In this document: one piece after another, positions 33,117 to 42,361 of the stretch
Layout: each line of letters opens with the position of its first letter
Position numbering within the stretch: the first letter of the stretch is position 1
DNA from: Spiro-02 sp034114085
GTDB lineage: Bacteria > Spirochaetota > Spirochaetia > Sphaerochaetales > Sphaerochaetaceae
DNA: 64,000 nt
Assembly: GCA_034114085.1 (NCBI GenBank)
Contig: JAXEWB010000045.1
Coordinates: 6,489 to 70,488, forward strand
Reading direction: 5' to 3'
The notes under the pieces: model-generated
The model's input: only the letters and a program-made list of their open reading frames with translations
Told to the model about the DNA's origin: nothing
Databases searched by the model: none
Translations under genes and position numbers: made by a program

Positions 33117-35611
33117 GTTGTTTTCCCCATCTTTATATTTTTAGAAATTTGCGTAATCAATTCTTCCGAATCGATTGGCTTGGCGACGTGTCCGTTCATT
33201 CCCGCGACCCTGGCCGCCTCGATATCTTCTTTAAAGACATTGGCCGTCATTGCGATAATTGGAATAGTCTTGGCCTGCGGATGTTGTGAGGTCCTGATTT
33301 CTTTTGTCGCCTTATAGCCATTGAGAACCGGCATCTGGATATCCATGAATATGAGATCAAAGTATCCTTCGCTTGACTGGATGAATTTATCAACGGCCTC
33401 CCTGCCATTGGATACCTGTTCGATTTCCAATCCCTTGCTCTTGAGAAGTGCACAGGCTATCCATCGATTGATTTCATTATCCTCCACCAAAAGGGCGCGT
33501 TTTCCTATGAACGAGGTTGTTTTTATTGAATGGTCCTTCACGGCTGGCTTGCCAGCTTGGTTTTTCAAAAATGCAAGATCGACGGTAAAGACGCTTCCGA
33601 TCCCAATTTGACTTTGGCATTTTATTGAGCCGCCCATCGCCGTAACGTAATTCTTGCATATCGACAGTCCCAATCCAGAACCTTCTATCTGCCGTGTCTG
33701 GACGGTCTCGTTTCGGACAAAAGGCTCGAATATCCGTTCCATGTCCTTGTCGTCGATACCGATCCCCGTGTCCTTGACGACAAAGCGGAATGCGACTGAA
33801 TCTTCTTTAAGCACTTTCTCTTGAGAGACGGAGAAATAGATATTTCCTTTTTGAGGAGTGAATTTTACGGCGTTGTTGAGTAAATTGGTGAGAATCTGGG
33901 TGAGTTTCAGCTTGTCGCCGAGAACCTTTGAATCTTTTACTTCGGAGAAATTGACCAAAAGGTTCTGGTCTTTAGCCTTATACAGCGGGGTGATGATGCC
34001 AACGGCGGAATCAAGACACTCCAAAAGATCGATGTAGTCATTGCTGATAATCATTTTTCCGCTTTCTATTCTGCTCATGTCCAAAATATCGTTGATCAAG
34101 TTCAGCAGATGATTTGAAGATTCTTCAATCGTTTTTAGATATTCAATGCGTTTGGGCGTATTTTCATTTTCCTGAATCGCGAATTTGGTCATATTGACGA
34201 TCGCGTTCATCGGCGTGCGGATATCGTGTGACATACTGGCAAGAAACTGAGTTTTTGCGATATTCGCGCTGTCCGCCATGGCGAGTGCATTCTTGATCAG
34301 GTCTTCACGTTCTTTTTCTATCGTACCGTCAACTGCCATTCCAATGAACTGCGTGGGATTGTCCAATATGGGATAAATCTTTATGCACACATATTTAGTA
34401 TTTTTATCAAATTTCATTGGGATTAGGCTGCTCACAAAGGGCTGCTTCCCGTCCCAGTTGGAGAGCTCTTGGTTTACGATATCAAAACTCGCCTGCCTGG
34501 CATAGTCGGACGCTTCCAGCTTAAATCCATTCGTATCTTTATGCAGGCTCAGAAATTCAAGTCCAAGCACCGCTTTGGAATTCATTGATACAAAGTTCGG
34601 CTCCTTGGCGTTAAGCGTCATCAGGATAAATGCATTGGTAGTATTGGTTACCAGCAGGTTGAACATATTTTCTCTATCCATGATCAATCTGCTGTATCTG
34701 CGGTTGCGATCCGCGAGTATCAACCCGAAAGAAATAAGACAGACAGTGGCGAAAGCGGTAACAACAGCAAATGTCAGGAAGCGAATCTTCTTGGCAAATT
34801 GAAGCGTATTGGCGTCAACTATATCCTGAGGGGCGAATAGGAACAGCTTCCATTGATCTGCGATTGCGTCAATCGGCAGGATGGCCATGTAGGCGGAATT
34901 CGTATCAGTATCCATTATGACCACTGTCGGTTCGGATACGTAGATCAATTCATCGACAGAAACAGCTTGATTCAAGATACTACGAATAGTGTATTGTTCA
35001 AGCAGTGAGAAAATATTGTAAGTCTTTTGCAACGGACTATTTGATTGCTGGCTGATGACTGTGCCCCTCATCTGGGTCAAATACAAATAGGAAGTGCCGT
35101 CAAAAGAGGAGAACTCCATTTTATCGATAAAATCTTTTAGTTCTTGAACAATCGAGATCGCCTTCAGGCTCTTTCCATCAATCTTCAATTCAGTATCCAA
35201 AGGCATTGTATAATAGACGCTCGACTCGATGATGGACATATGTTGCTGCTTGTCAATTGATTGATACAGAAGTTCCGCGGCCTCGTCCCTGTGCAAGCTA
35301 AAGCCGCTGATACTGGCGCTGGATCCATCTTCGGATATCAAGATAATGTCCGAAATTCCCCAGATCTCCTGCTCTCTGCGTACATGACTGATGATTTCAT
35401 CCATCGAAGCGGAATGGTGCAGATTAATACTGTCGGCCAGGCTCTTGACAACCGACCAGTCATTGAAAATTTTTTCTTCGATATAACGCTTCGCCTGACA
35501 CGTAATCTCTAGAAGATGGTCCGCGCTATCCTTAAGCATCGTCTGGTCATAGGAACGGATAAAAGAATCAAATAATAAACCGACCAACGTAACGCAGATG
35601 ATGATCATCAC
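33113..35611 (-). CDS. Hybrid sensor histidine kinase/response regulator
   Basis: This membrane sensor has, in order: TM1 (residues 1-17), an extracytoplasmic sensor region of about 250 residues, TM2 (about 278-300), a PAS-like segment (about 310-430), a HisKA domain with FLASMSHDIRTPMNAI (phospho-accepting H462), an ATPase domain with N-box LTNLLNNAVKFTP and G-boxes DTGIGID and GSGLGLS, and a receiver domain (about 705-830) with phospho-acceptor D757 in FMDIQMPV. The first in-frame start is GTG 35611, but the frame stays open to 35746 and encodes a basic leader (KKRNQYN...SGKQN) that would suit the cytoplasmic end before TM1. A GGAGGG lies 9 bases before an in-frame ATC at 35710, so a rare non-AUG start is possible. 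No separate output regulator is nearby. Confidence 0.93.
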   Translation of the reverse strand: MMIIICVTLVGLLFDSFIRSYDQTMLKDSADHLLEITCQAKRYIEEKIFNDWSVVKSLADSINLHHSASMDEIISHVRREQEIWGISDIILISEDGSSASISGFSLHRDEAAELLYQSIDKQQHMSIIESSVYYTMPLDTELKIDGKSLKAISIVQELKDFIDKMEFSSFDGTSYLYLTQMRGTVISQQSNSPLQKTYNIFSLLEQYTIRSILNQAVSVDELIYVSEPTVVIMDTDTNSAYMAILPIDAIADQWKLFLFAPQDIVDANTLQFAKKIRFLTFAVVTAFATVCLISFGLILADRNRRYSRLIMDRENMFNLLVTNTTNAFILMTLNAKEPNFVSMNSKAVLGLEFLSLHKDTNGFKLEASDYARQASFDIVNQELSNWDGKQPFVSSLIPMKFDKNTKYVCIKIYPILDNPTQFIGMAVDGTIEKEREDLIKNALAMADSANIAKTQFLASMSHDIRTPMNAIVNMTKFAIQENENTPKRIEYLKTIEESSNHLLNLINDILDMSRIESGKMIISNDYIDLLECLDSAVGIITPLYKAKDQNLLVNFSEVKDSKVLGDKLKLTQILTNLLNNAVKFTPQKGNIYFSVSQEKVLKEDSVAFRFVVKDTGIGIDDKDMERIFEPFVRNETVQTRQIEGSGLGLSICKNYVTAMGGSIKCQSQIGIGSVFTVDLAFLKNQAGKPAVKDHSIKTTSFIGKRALLVEDNEINRWIACALLKSKGLEIEQVSNGREAVDKFIQSSEGYFDLIFMDIQMPVLNGYKATKEIRTSQHPQAKTIPIIAMTANVFKEDIEAARVAGMNGHVAKPIDSEELITQISKNIKMGKTT

Positions 35612-35755
35612 CGTAGCGATGATCAGTAGATTCTGCTTGCCGGATGGAGTCTTTATGTTCTTGGCATTAAAAATATTACCTGTGGAATTATACTGATTCC
35701 TTTTCTTGATAGCTTTTTCCCTCCACCAAGACCCAATGTCAAAATTTTACCATTA

Positions 35756-36026
35756 AATGTGTCTAAAAGCAAGGTTATGAATTGAATGGCGCTCAATCGA
35801 ATCGAAAAAAAAGCGGTGATGGAAGAATTTGTCCTGATGGATGTGAACTTACCGAAAAAGGAGACGTGAAAGTCCTTGACAGGTACGTCCAGAGCGCGGC
35901 GTACAACTGGAAATACGCATTTTCCATACTCGAAACGGTTGCCGCAAGAAGAGTCGTTCTGGTTCGAACATCCCAGAGGCGGCGCGCTGAAGTATGAAGA
36001 GGCCGTCCGATGGAAAGAAGAAAGAA
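35756..36026. other. Gap with no accepted gene upstream of the hybrid kinase
   Basis: A short plus-strand frame (about 35815-35868) reads EEFVLMDVNLPKKE, which recalls a response-regulator receiver strand but stops at once. Another frame reads LPQEESFWFEHPRGGALKYEEAVRWK. These may be relics of decayed genes; no intact gene is supported. Confidence 0.3.
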
Positions 36027-36596
36027 TCATCCGTAGTATTTCTCAATACCGCCGAATCCAGCGACAAGGTTGTTTTCTCTTGTCTTGCGGATAAAGTTGT
36101 CGAGACGTTTCTTGAACTCCAAAGGACGATTTCTCGCCGCATCGATATAGGATATTCTTATCCGCTTGTAGGCTTGCGGTAATTTCTGATAGTTCTCCCA
36201 AGCCACTTCGTCGCTTCTGATAGCTTCGACAAGGTCTCCGGGAAACACATAAGGGGCATTGATTACTTCAAGAACGCACTCTCTGACATCCGGGTGAATC
36301 ATCCCTTGGCTTTCAAGCCAGACCAGCCTCTCGATATTCGGCCTTGAGTATGCGGCGCCTTTCCTTCTCGGAGAGAACCGCTGTATCCTGTGCAATGGAT
36401 CCAGGTGCTTGATAACGCTGTCTATCCATCCAAAGCAGAGCGCTTCTTCAACTGCGTCGTTATAGGAAAGGCTCTCTTCTCCGGACCCTTTCATTGGAAA
36501 CACGAACCATATTTCATCTTTTCTCTCAAAGTTATCAGCAAGCCACTGTCTCCAAGCCCTTCTTTCGCTTGTATAAAAAGTATTGAATGGCTCCAT
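36027..36596 (-). CDS. YdeI/OmpD-associated-family protein
   Basis: This 189-residue cytosolic protein has the family pattern: an N-terminal block RRAWRQWLADNFERKDEIWFVF, then SYNDAVEEALCFGWIDSVIK (the most conserved part, about residues 45-65), RIQRFSPRRKGAAYSRPNIERLVWLESQG and the C-terminal YIDAARNRPLEFKKRLDNFIRKTRENN. Proteins of this group have been linked to bacteriocin or peptide resistance in some bacteria, but no biochemical function is established. The frame opens at 36620; ATG 36596, following GGGGAAAAGAG, gives the usual start MEPFNTFYTS. It is transcribed alone. Confidence 0.88.
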   Translation of the reverse strand: MEPFNTFYTSERRAWRQWLADNFERKDEIWFVFPMKGSGEESLSYNDAVEEALCFGWIDSVIKHLDPLHRIQRFSPRRKGAAYSRPNIERLVWLESQGMIHPDVRECVLEVINAPYVFPGDLVEAIRSDEVAWENYQKLPQAYKRIRISYIDAARNRPLEFKKRLDNFIRKTRENNLVAGFGGIEKYYG

Positions 36597-36620
36597 TGTC
36601 TCTTTTCCCCCCGTGGCCAT

Positions 36621-36938
36621 GGTCCGATTGATACGTCAGGGTTGACGGGGAGTATGGTATCCCATCCCCCCTCGTTCGTCCATCGGTCCATGGTGATGAG
36701 TCACTGGGAAGATGGAAGGAGATAGCCGGCGCCGTGGCGATGGGCATGGCTTTGGATATGGCTATGGAATACAACGATAGCACTTCTGAATCGGTATTTG
36801 TCCAAATGTTTTTTTCACTTGACGGTGGTTGCCCTTGGTCGCGTTTCAACTACAGAATGCTGTCCATTACACGTCTTGATATTGTAGTAGCAGGAAAAAC
36901 GCCAGCAATCTCTTGTCTTTAAACAAGTTAAGAACTAA
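36621..36938. other. Gap between the YdeI-like gene and tRNA-Gly
   Basis: A plus-strand frame reads GRWKEIAGAVAMGMALDMAMEYND (about 36710-36780) and continues to a stop at 36922. It resembles the tail of a small glycine-zipper-type membrane protein, but it lacks a start with a ribosome binding site and any recognisable N-terminus. I see no supported gene. Confidence 0.3.
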
Positions 36939-37009
36939 GCGAGCGAAGGGAGTCGAACCCTCATCACGAGCTTGGGAAGCTCGGGTAATAACCGCTATAC
37001 GACGCTCGC
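36939..37009 (-). tRNA. tRNA-Gly (anticodon CCC)
   Basis: The 71-nt minus-strand gene folds as a cloverleaf: acceptor GCGAGCG/CGCTCGC, anticodon stem CGAGC/GCTCG around loop TTCCCAA (anticodon CCC), and T arm GAGGGTTCGACTCCCTT. CCA is not encoded. It reads GGG glycine codons. tRNA genes like this are common integration sites, but no integrase or duplicated 3' end is seen here. Confidence 0.95.
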
Positions 37010-37490
37010 GCAAGCAATCAGGATAATAACGCATGAGCCGGGAAAATGCAAGACACCTTGCGTCAATCGTCAAAATGTCTTTTTCGGTTCACCTTCCGTG
37101 AACCTTCGGCCTGTCTTCTGTGTGTGGGACCGACTTTGGCCTTCTCGTCAATTCGCATTTATCCAATGGTTCGCGTTTTGCGGACAAGGGGTTTCGTGCG
37201 TTTCCATAGTAATGCAAATTCGCACTGACATGTATTTCGCAGACAGAAAGGCTGCGTGTTTCTCTCATGGCGCATGTACCCATTTGGGGCGGTTCTTCCT
37301 GTGACGGAGGTCTCTGTTTAGCATGCTGTTCGGTCTCGCCATTCTCTTCCTATGGCAACTAAACTGGTTTATCAGCAAGTCTGGAAAATATGTCGGTTTA
37401 GTAAACATCAAAATTGTATGAGAAAAGAAAATATTATTCCATAAAGAATTGTTGGAGAGGGAAAACTGAAACTCATCGAGTTATTTTTTG

Positions 37491-37519
37491 TTGACAGGTG
37501 GAATCGGGCAGTTTAGCAT
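37491..37519 (+). promoter_or_regulatory. Promoter of the first Fe3+/ester-type ABC operon
   Basis: TTGACA (37491-37496) and TAGCAT (37514-37519) are 17 bp apart, placing the transcription start about 64 nt before the start codon at 37590. The remaining 37010-37490 gap shows no gene. Confidence 0.65.
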
Positions 37520-37589
37520 GGAACTCGGTTCGGATGCGGGGAATGGGGATTCTCCCGTATCTATCCGACATATTTCCCAGGAGGAAAAC

Positions 37590-38657
37590 ATGAAAAAACT
37601 ACTTGTTCTCTTGATGGCGTTGTTGTTGATCGCCCCCGCGTTGTTCGCTCAGGGCGGACAGGAAGCCGCTCCCGCGGCGCCGGTCGTTGAAACTCCCGCG
37701 GCCCCCGCGGTATCCGGTGGAAGCGTCAATGCGTATACTACTTTGGAGGAACCCCTCGCGGCCAAACTGTTCCAGCTGTTCGAAGCCGAAACCGGCATCA
37801 AGGTCAATTTCGTCCGCCTCGCCGGTGGTGAATGCGTCGCCCGTCTCGAAGCCGAGTCCGCAAACCCGCAGGCGTCCATCTGGGTCGGCGGCGTGGGGCT
37901 TGACCATATCACTGCCAAGAGCAAGGGCCTGACCACCCCGTACGTCAGCCGCTATGCTTCCAAGACGCCCGCTCAGTTCCGCGATCCCGACAACTATTAC
38001 ATCGGCCTGTATGTCGGACCTCTGACGTTCGTCACCAACACCGACCGCGCCAAGGAACTTGGCATCGAGCCTCCGACGAGCTGGGCCGACCTGCTCAAGC
38101 CTGAATACAAGGGCCTGATCCGCGTCGCCAACCCGAACTCCTCCGGCACGGCCTATAACGTACTGACCACCATGCTCGATGTCCTTGGCTCTGAAGACGC
38201 CATGATCGACTACATGAAGAAACTGGACAAGAACATCGACCAGTATACCAAGAGCGGTTCTGCTCCCGGCAAGAGCGTCGCCACCGGTGAAATCCCCGTA
38301 GCGATCGGCTATGCCCACGACCAGGTCAAGCTCAAGGCCGCTGGTTCTCCCGTCGTGATCACCGCTCCCTCCGAAGGAACTGGCTATGAACTGGCCTCCA
38401 TGTCCCTCGTCAAGGGTGGCAAGGACTCCGTGAACGCCAAGAAACTTTATGACTGGGTACTTTCCAGCCCCGTCGCCCAGCAGACCTTTACTGAGTGGTA
38501 TGTGGTGCTCGTGGCCGACGGCGCAGCCAAGCACCCTGACGCCCTGTCCATCAATGAAATCAAGACCGTTGATCAGGACATGGCCTGGGACGGCGACACC
38601 GTCAACAAGACCCGCCTGCTGGATCGCTGGACCAATGAAATCGGCAACAAGAGATAA
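37590..38657 (+). CDS. ABC transporter substrate-binding protein, Fe3+/AfuA-FutA family (copy 1)
   Basis: This 355-residue periplasmic protein has a Sec signal peptide (MKKLLVLLMALLLIAPALFA) and then an Ala/Pro-rich linker (APAAPVVETPAAPAV) before the binding domain. SGGSVNAYTTLEEPLAAKLFQLFEAETGIKVNFVRLAGGECVARLEAE and PTSWADLLKPEYKGLIRVANPNSSGTAYN are the hallmarks of the FbpA/AfuA family. Members bind ferric iron, but others (AfuA, PhnS-like) bind sugar phosphates, phosphonates or phosphoglycerate; conserved iron tyrosines are not obvious, so an organic phosphate ligand is equally possible. GGAGG sits before ATG 37590; the longer frame from 37488 is not used. The permease and ATPase follow. 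A paralogue is at 42629-43651. Confidence 0.88.
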   Translation: MKKLLVLLMALLLIAPALFAQGGQEAAPAAPVVETPAAPAVSGGSVNAYTTLEEPLAAKLFQLFEAETGIKVNFVRLAGGECVARLEAESANPQASIWVGGVGLDHITAKSKGLTTPYVSRYASKTPAQFRDPDNYYIGLYVGPLTFVTNTDRAKELGIEPPTSWADLLKPEYKGLIRVANPNSSGTAYNVLTTMLDVLGSEDAMIDYMKKLDKNIDQYTKSGSAPGKSVATGEIPVAIGYAHDQVKLKAAGSPVVITAPSEGTGYELASMSLVKGGKDSVNAKKLYDWVLSSPVAQQTFTEWYVVLVADGAAKHPDALSINEIKTVDQDMAWDGDTVNKTRLLDRWTNEIGNKR

Positions 38658-38818
38658 GCGCCGGTTCCGTTGCAACTGTTAAGGTTATTTATCAACCTGC
38701 GGGGAGCTGGCCTTCCCGCAGGTCGTGTATTCTTCCAGAACGCCACCGTATGACGTAGATTGTACAACGATAGGCTTATCGCGGTGGTTCTCGCTCAACA
38801 TGATAAGAGACGGACAAG

Positions 38819-41056
38819 ATGTTTACAAAGAAAAAAATCCTGCAATTCTGCCTTGCCGCCCTTGTGTTCCTCGTCGCCGATTTCTGGCTGTATCAGACGC
38901 TTTCCAGCAATTTCCAAGCCTATGCCGAAGAACGCAACTTCAATGAAATTGAGCTTTTCGCACGTACTGCGCCGGACGAACAGGATATACAGGATTACGA
39001 GCAATGGGTACCGACAGTAAAGGATATCATTCCTGGCGCGAGGGCGATGTATTTCGCCTACGATGAATCGGTATTCAATTTCGTACCGGCCACTGGTTCC
39101 CGGACAGCTATGGCCTTGTGGAATTCCTATCGCAATTCCACGGAATTCAATAAGGCGATGGAAAGCCTCTATTACCTTGAACCGATGAAGCTCCAACGGG
39201 CGTACCAGGCCGATTATTCGTTGGATCCTGACGCTACCAGCGCCGAGCGGCTGGGCTCGCAAGTGTTCTTCGTTCCTATCGTCGATGATACGGGATACCA
39301 AGCCTCCGGTGCGATTATGATTCTTGTGCCGGACAGCGCCGTCTCAGGATTCCAGTCCCTATTGCGGACCTTGCTGATCGGCGCGGCGGTATTCTTCCTG
39401 GCGGTCATGATGGTGATCATGTTCACCCGTGACCCCATGACCGGGTTCATGGTGCTAGGCCTGTTCATCATAGTTCTGATATTCATAGCCTATCCGCTGT
39501 TTGAAGCGGTGCGGCTTTCATTCTTGAAAGATGGCCGGTTTTCATTGCAGACGTGGAGGGAATGCCTGTCCCCGACCTATCTTGTGGCGCTGTGGGGCTC
39601 CTTGAAGCTCGGCGTCCTGACTGCGTCGTTCTCGACGTTGCTTGGCTTCGCTTTTGCGTTCCTCATCGAACGGACTTCGTTCAGGCAGAAGAAGTTGATG
39701 ACCACGTTGGCGACGATGCCGGTCATTTCTCCGCCGTTTTCCCTGTCTCTGTCGATTATCCTGTTGTTCGGTAACAACGGGTTGATATCCAAGCAGCTGC
39801 TGCATCTGAATACTTCCATCTATGGATTGGGCGGGCTGACGCTGGTCGAGGTAATCGGTATGTTCCCCATCGCGTTCCTGACGATCAGCGGCGTACTGAG
39901 GCAGATTGATTCAACGGTCGAGGATGCGTCGTTGGACTTGAGCGCCACTCGATGGCAGACTTTCAAGACGATCACATTGCCGCTGTCCGCGCCGGGTATC
40001 TTGTCCGCCTGGCTGCTGGTGTTCACCAATTCGCTCGCGGACTTCGCCAACCCGTTGCTGCTTTCCGGCGACTATCGGGTGCTGTCCACCGAAGCGTACA
40101 TGCTGGTTACGGGGCGCAGCAACCTTGGCGCCGGTTCGGCACTTTCGTTCCTGTTGCTGATGCCGACGCTCACCGCATTCCTTGTCCAGCGTTTCTGGGT
40201 CTCCCGCAAGAGCTTTGTCACCGTCACCGGCAAACCGTCTACGGTATTGACCGAGCTGACCAGCAAGCCGGTGCGCCGCCTCCTTGAGGTCTTGGCTTGG
40301 GCTGTGCTTGGCTTTATCCTGGCTCTGTACCTGACGATCTTCGCCGGATGTTTCGTCAAGAACTGGGGCATTGACTATTCGTTTACCCTGGCCAACTGGG
40401 GCGAGGCTCTCAGGCGCGGCTGGACCAGCATCAGGGATACCGTGACGCTGGCCGCGATTGCCACGCCGATCGCCGGATTGCTGGCGATGATGGCCGCGAT
40501 GCTCATCGTCCGTAAGAAATTTCCCGGCAAGCGTCTGCTGGAGATGCTCATCATGACCCCGTATGCGATTCCCGGTACGTTGATCGGCATCAGCTATATC
40601 TTGGCGTTCAACAAGCCGCCAATCCTGCTGGTCGGCACTGGGGCGATCATCGTAATCAACTATGTGATTCGTGAACTGCCCGTCGGGCTTGAGAACGGCA
40701 TCACCGCGTTGCACCAGATCGATCCGTCGATTGAAGAGGCTGCGGCGGACTTGGGGGCCGATGTTCCGACCGTGTTCAGGACGATTGTCCTGCCGTTGGT
40801 TCGTCCCGCGTTCCTTTCCAGCATGTCGTATACGTTCGTCAGGTCGATGACAGCCGTCAGTGCCATCATCTTCCTGATTTCCGCTCGTTGGAATCATCTG
40901 ACTGTGCTGATTTTCAATTTCTCGGAGAATCTGCGGTTCGGTCTCGCCAGCGTCTTGTCCACTGTATTGGTCGTCATCGTTCTCGGCGTGTTCGCGCTGA
41001 TGCAGGTGATGGTCAAGGATGATAAGCTTACCCAGAAAACTATTTCTGCCCGCTAA
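38819..41056 (+). CDS. FbpB-type ABC permease with extra N-terminal extracytoplasmic domain (copy 1)
   Basis: This 745-residue inner-membrane protein contains two tandem permease modules (from about residue 207), each with an EAA-type loop (VEDASLDLSATRWQTFKTITLP and IEEAAADLGADVPTVFRTIVLP), as in FbpB/PhnU-like proteins that form the whole channel alone. Its unusual part is residues 1-205: a first TM helix (about 11-27), roughly 150 residues outside the membrane (AYAEERNFNEIELFARTAP...SQVFFVPIVDDTGYQASGAIMILVPDS), then a second TM (about 181-202). The paralogue at 43750-45444 lacks this extension. The extra domain ends in a strand pattern reminiscent of Cache-like sensory domains, though I cannot assign it. 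It lies 161 bp after the binding protein; the ATPase follows 11 bp later. Confidence 0.9.
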   Translation: MFTKKKILQFCLAALVFLVADFWLYQTLSSNFQAYAEERNFNEIELFARTAPDEQDIQDYEQWVPTVKDIIPGARAMYFAYDESVFNFVPATGSRTAMALWNSYRNSTEFNKAMESLYYLEPMKLQRAYQADYSLDPDATSAERLGSQVFFVPIVDDTGYQASGAIMILVPDSAVSGFQSLLRTLLIGAAVFFLAVMMVIMFTRDPMTGFMVLGLFIIVLIFIAYPLFEAVRLSFLKDGRFSLQTWRECLSPTYLVALWGSLKLGVLTASFSTLLGFAFAFLIERTSFRQKKLMTTLATMPVISPPFSLSLSIILLFGNNGLISKQLLHLNTSIYGLGGLTLVEVIGMFPIAFLTISGVLRQIDSTVEDASLDLSATRWQTFKTITLPLSAPGILSAWLLVFTNSLADFANPLLLSGDYRVLSTEAYMLVTGRSNLGAGSALSFLLLMPTLTAFLVQRFWVSRKSFVTVTGKPSTVLTELTSKPVRRLLEVLAWAVLGFILALYLTIFAGCFVKNWGIDYSFTLANWGEALRRGWTSIRDTVTLAAIATPIAGLLAMMAAMLIVRKKFPGKRLLEMLIMTPYAIPGTLIGISYILAFNKPPILLVGTGAIIVINYVIRELPVGLENGITALHQIDPSIEEAAADLGADVPTVFRTIVLPLVRPAFLSSMSYTFVRSMTAVSAIIFLISARWNHLTVLIFNFSENLRFGLASVLSTVLVVIVLGVFALMQVMVKDDKLTQKTISAR

Positions 41057-41067
41057 GGTGGTATTGT

Positions 41068-42168
41068 ATGGAAAAGAAAAGTGTATCGGTAACTCTTGAG
41101 CATGTTACCAAACGATTCAAGGATGTGAAGGGCAAGGCCGATGTAATTGCGGTCAACGATTCCAACTTTGTCATTGAGCCGGGCGAACTGGTCACTCTGC
41201 TGGGGCCTTCCGGATGCGGCAAGACGACTACGTTGCGGATGATCGCGGGCTTTGAGCTTCCCACCGAGGGAAAGATTTTCATCGGCAACGAGGATGTCAC
41301 GATGCTTCCCCCGAACAAGCGTGATACCGCCACGATGTTCCAGAGCTATGGACTGTTCCCGCATATGACGGTTTTCGATAATGTCGCCTACGGTCTGAAG
41401 CTTCGCAAAGTTCCATCGGACGAAATCAAAACCCGCGTCAACGAGACGCTTGCGCTGGTCGGCCTGGCTGACTATGGCGACCGCGCTCCGTCGAAGCTTT
41501 CCGGTGGACAGCAGCAGCGCGTGGCTCTTGCCCGCAGCCTGATTGTGACTCCGTCCGTCCTGTTGCTGGACGAGCCGTTGTCCAACTTGGATGCGTTGCT
41601 GCGCGAGCAGATGCGCGTCGAGATTCGCAAGATACAGAAGGAACTGGGAATTACCGCCGTATATGTCACCCATGACCGTATCGAGGCGATGAGCCTTTCC
41701 GACCGGGTCGTGGTCATGAAGGACGGCTACATCCGTCAGATCGGCGCACCGTCGGAAATCTATGAGGCCCCCGATTCCCGGTTCGTCGCCGGTTTCGTCG
41801 GCAAGGCGGCGTTCTTCCCAGTCCTGATCAAGGGGCACGATGGAGCGCATTGGAACTGTGAGCTTGGCGGCAAGTCCGTCGTGGTCGCCCATGCGGCCCC
41901 CAATGTAGGCGTGGGCGACGAAGCCGTCCTGATGGCCCGCCCGGAATCGCTTCGGCTGGTGGAGCCGGGCGAGGGGCATATCGATGGCAAGGTCCGCATG
42001 AACGTCTACCTCGGCAACAGCCTTGAATCGTTCATCCAGACTCCGTTCGGAGAGGTCCTGGTCCAGATCGATGATCCCCACGCCAAGAAAGTCTATCCCG
42101 AGGGCGTGGCCGTCTCCATCGGTTTTTCTCCCGACCGGGTGCGTCTTCTCAATAGCAGCGAAGAGTAG
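41068..42168 (+). CDS. ABC transporter ATP-binding protein, FbpC type (copy 1)
   Basis: This 366-residue ATPase drives the upstream permease. Walker A GPSGCGKTT, Q-loop MFQSYGLFPHMTVFDN, signature KLSGGQQQRVALARSLIV, Walker B VLLLDEPLSNLDA and switch region VTHDRIEAM are intact. In the H-loop segment the usual D-Q becomes D-R (VTHDR), a minor difference. A C-terminal TOBE-type domain (about residues 240-366) with VLMARPESLRLVEPG and RMNVYLGNSLESF follows. AAGGTGG precedes the ATG. A strong terminator lies 20 bp past the stop, ending this operon. Confidence 0.95.
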   Translation: MEKKSVSVTLEHVTKRFKDVKGKADVIAVNDSNFVIEPGELVTLLGPSGCGKTTTLRMIAGFELPTEGKIFIGNEDVTMLPPNKRDTATMFQSYGLFPHMTVFDNVAYGLKLRKVPSDEIKTRVNETLALVGLADYGDRAPSKLSGGQQQRVALARSLIVTPSVLLLDEPLSNLDALLREQMRVEIRKIQKELGITAVYVTHDRIEAMSLSDRVVVMKDGYIRQIGAPSEIYEAPDSRFVAGFVGKAAFFPVLIKGHDGAHWNCELGGKSVVVAHAAPNVGVGDEAVLMARPESLRLVEPGEGHIDGKVRMNVYLGNSLESFIQTPFGEVLVQIDDPHAKKVYPEGVAVSIGFSPDRVRLLNSSEE

Positions 42169-42187
42169 GGGAATCCTGTTTTTTTTC

Positions 42188-42218
42188 AAGGTCGTCGCAC
42201 TTTGCGGCGGCCTTTTTT
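42188..42218 (+). terminator. Intrinsic terminator of the first Fe3+/ester-type operon
   Basis: AAGGTCGTCGC/GCGGCGGCCTT forms a near-perfect 11-bp stem (with G-T pairs) around ACTTT, followed by a run of six T. Confidence 0.9.
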
Positions 42219-42361
42219 GTTTGGCGGCGTTGTTATCGGCGAGGTCGGCTTATGGACTTGCCTTTGTTCCGTTCCTCTCTCCGCAAAACAGGGCGATGAT
42301 TCTGAATAATTTAAATATCTCTTTATATTATGGTATATTATATGATGTTTCTTGTGATGGA

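Noticed and set aside
35815..35868. Short VLMDVNLP frame as a response-regulator gene
   Set aside because: Only about 16 codons before a stop; too short to separate from chance.
36734..36922. 62-codon plus-strand ORF before tRNA-Gly
   Set aside because: No ribosome binding site; only a vague glycine-zipper-like stretch at the start.
36939..37009. tRNA-Gly as an island attachment site
   Set aside because: No integrase, no duplicated tRNA 3' end and no compositional break are visible nearby.
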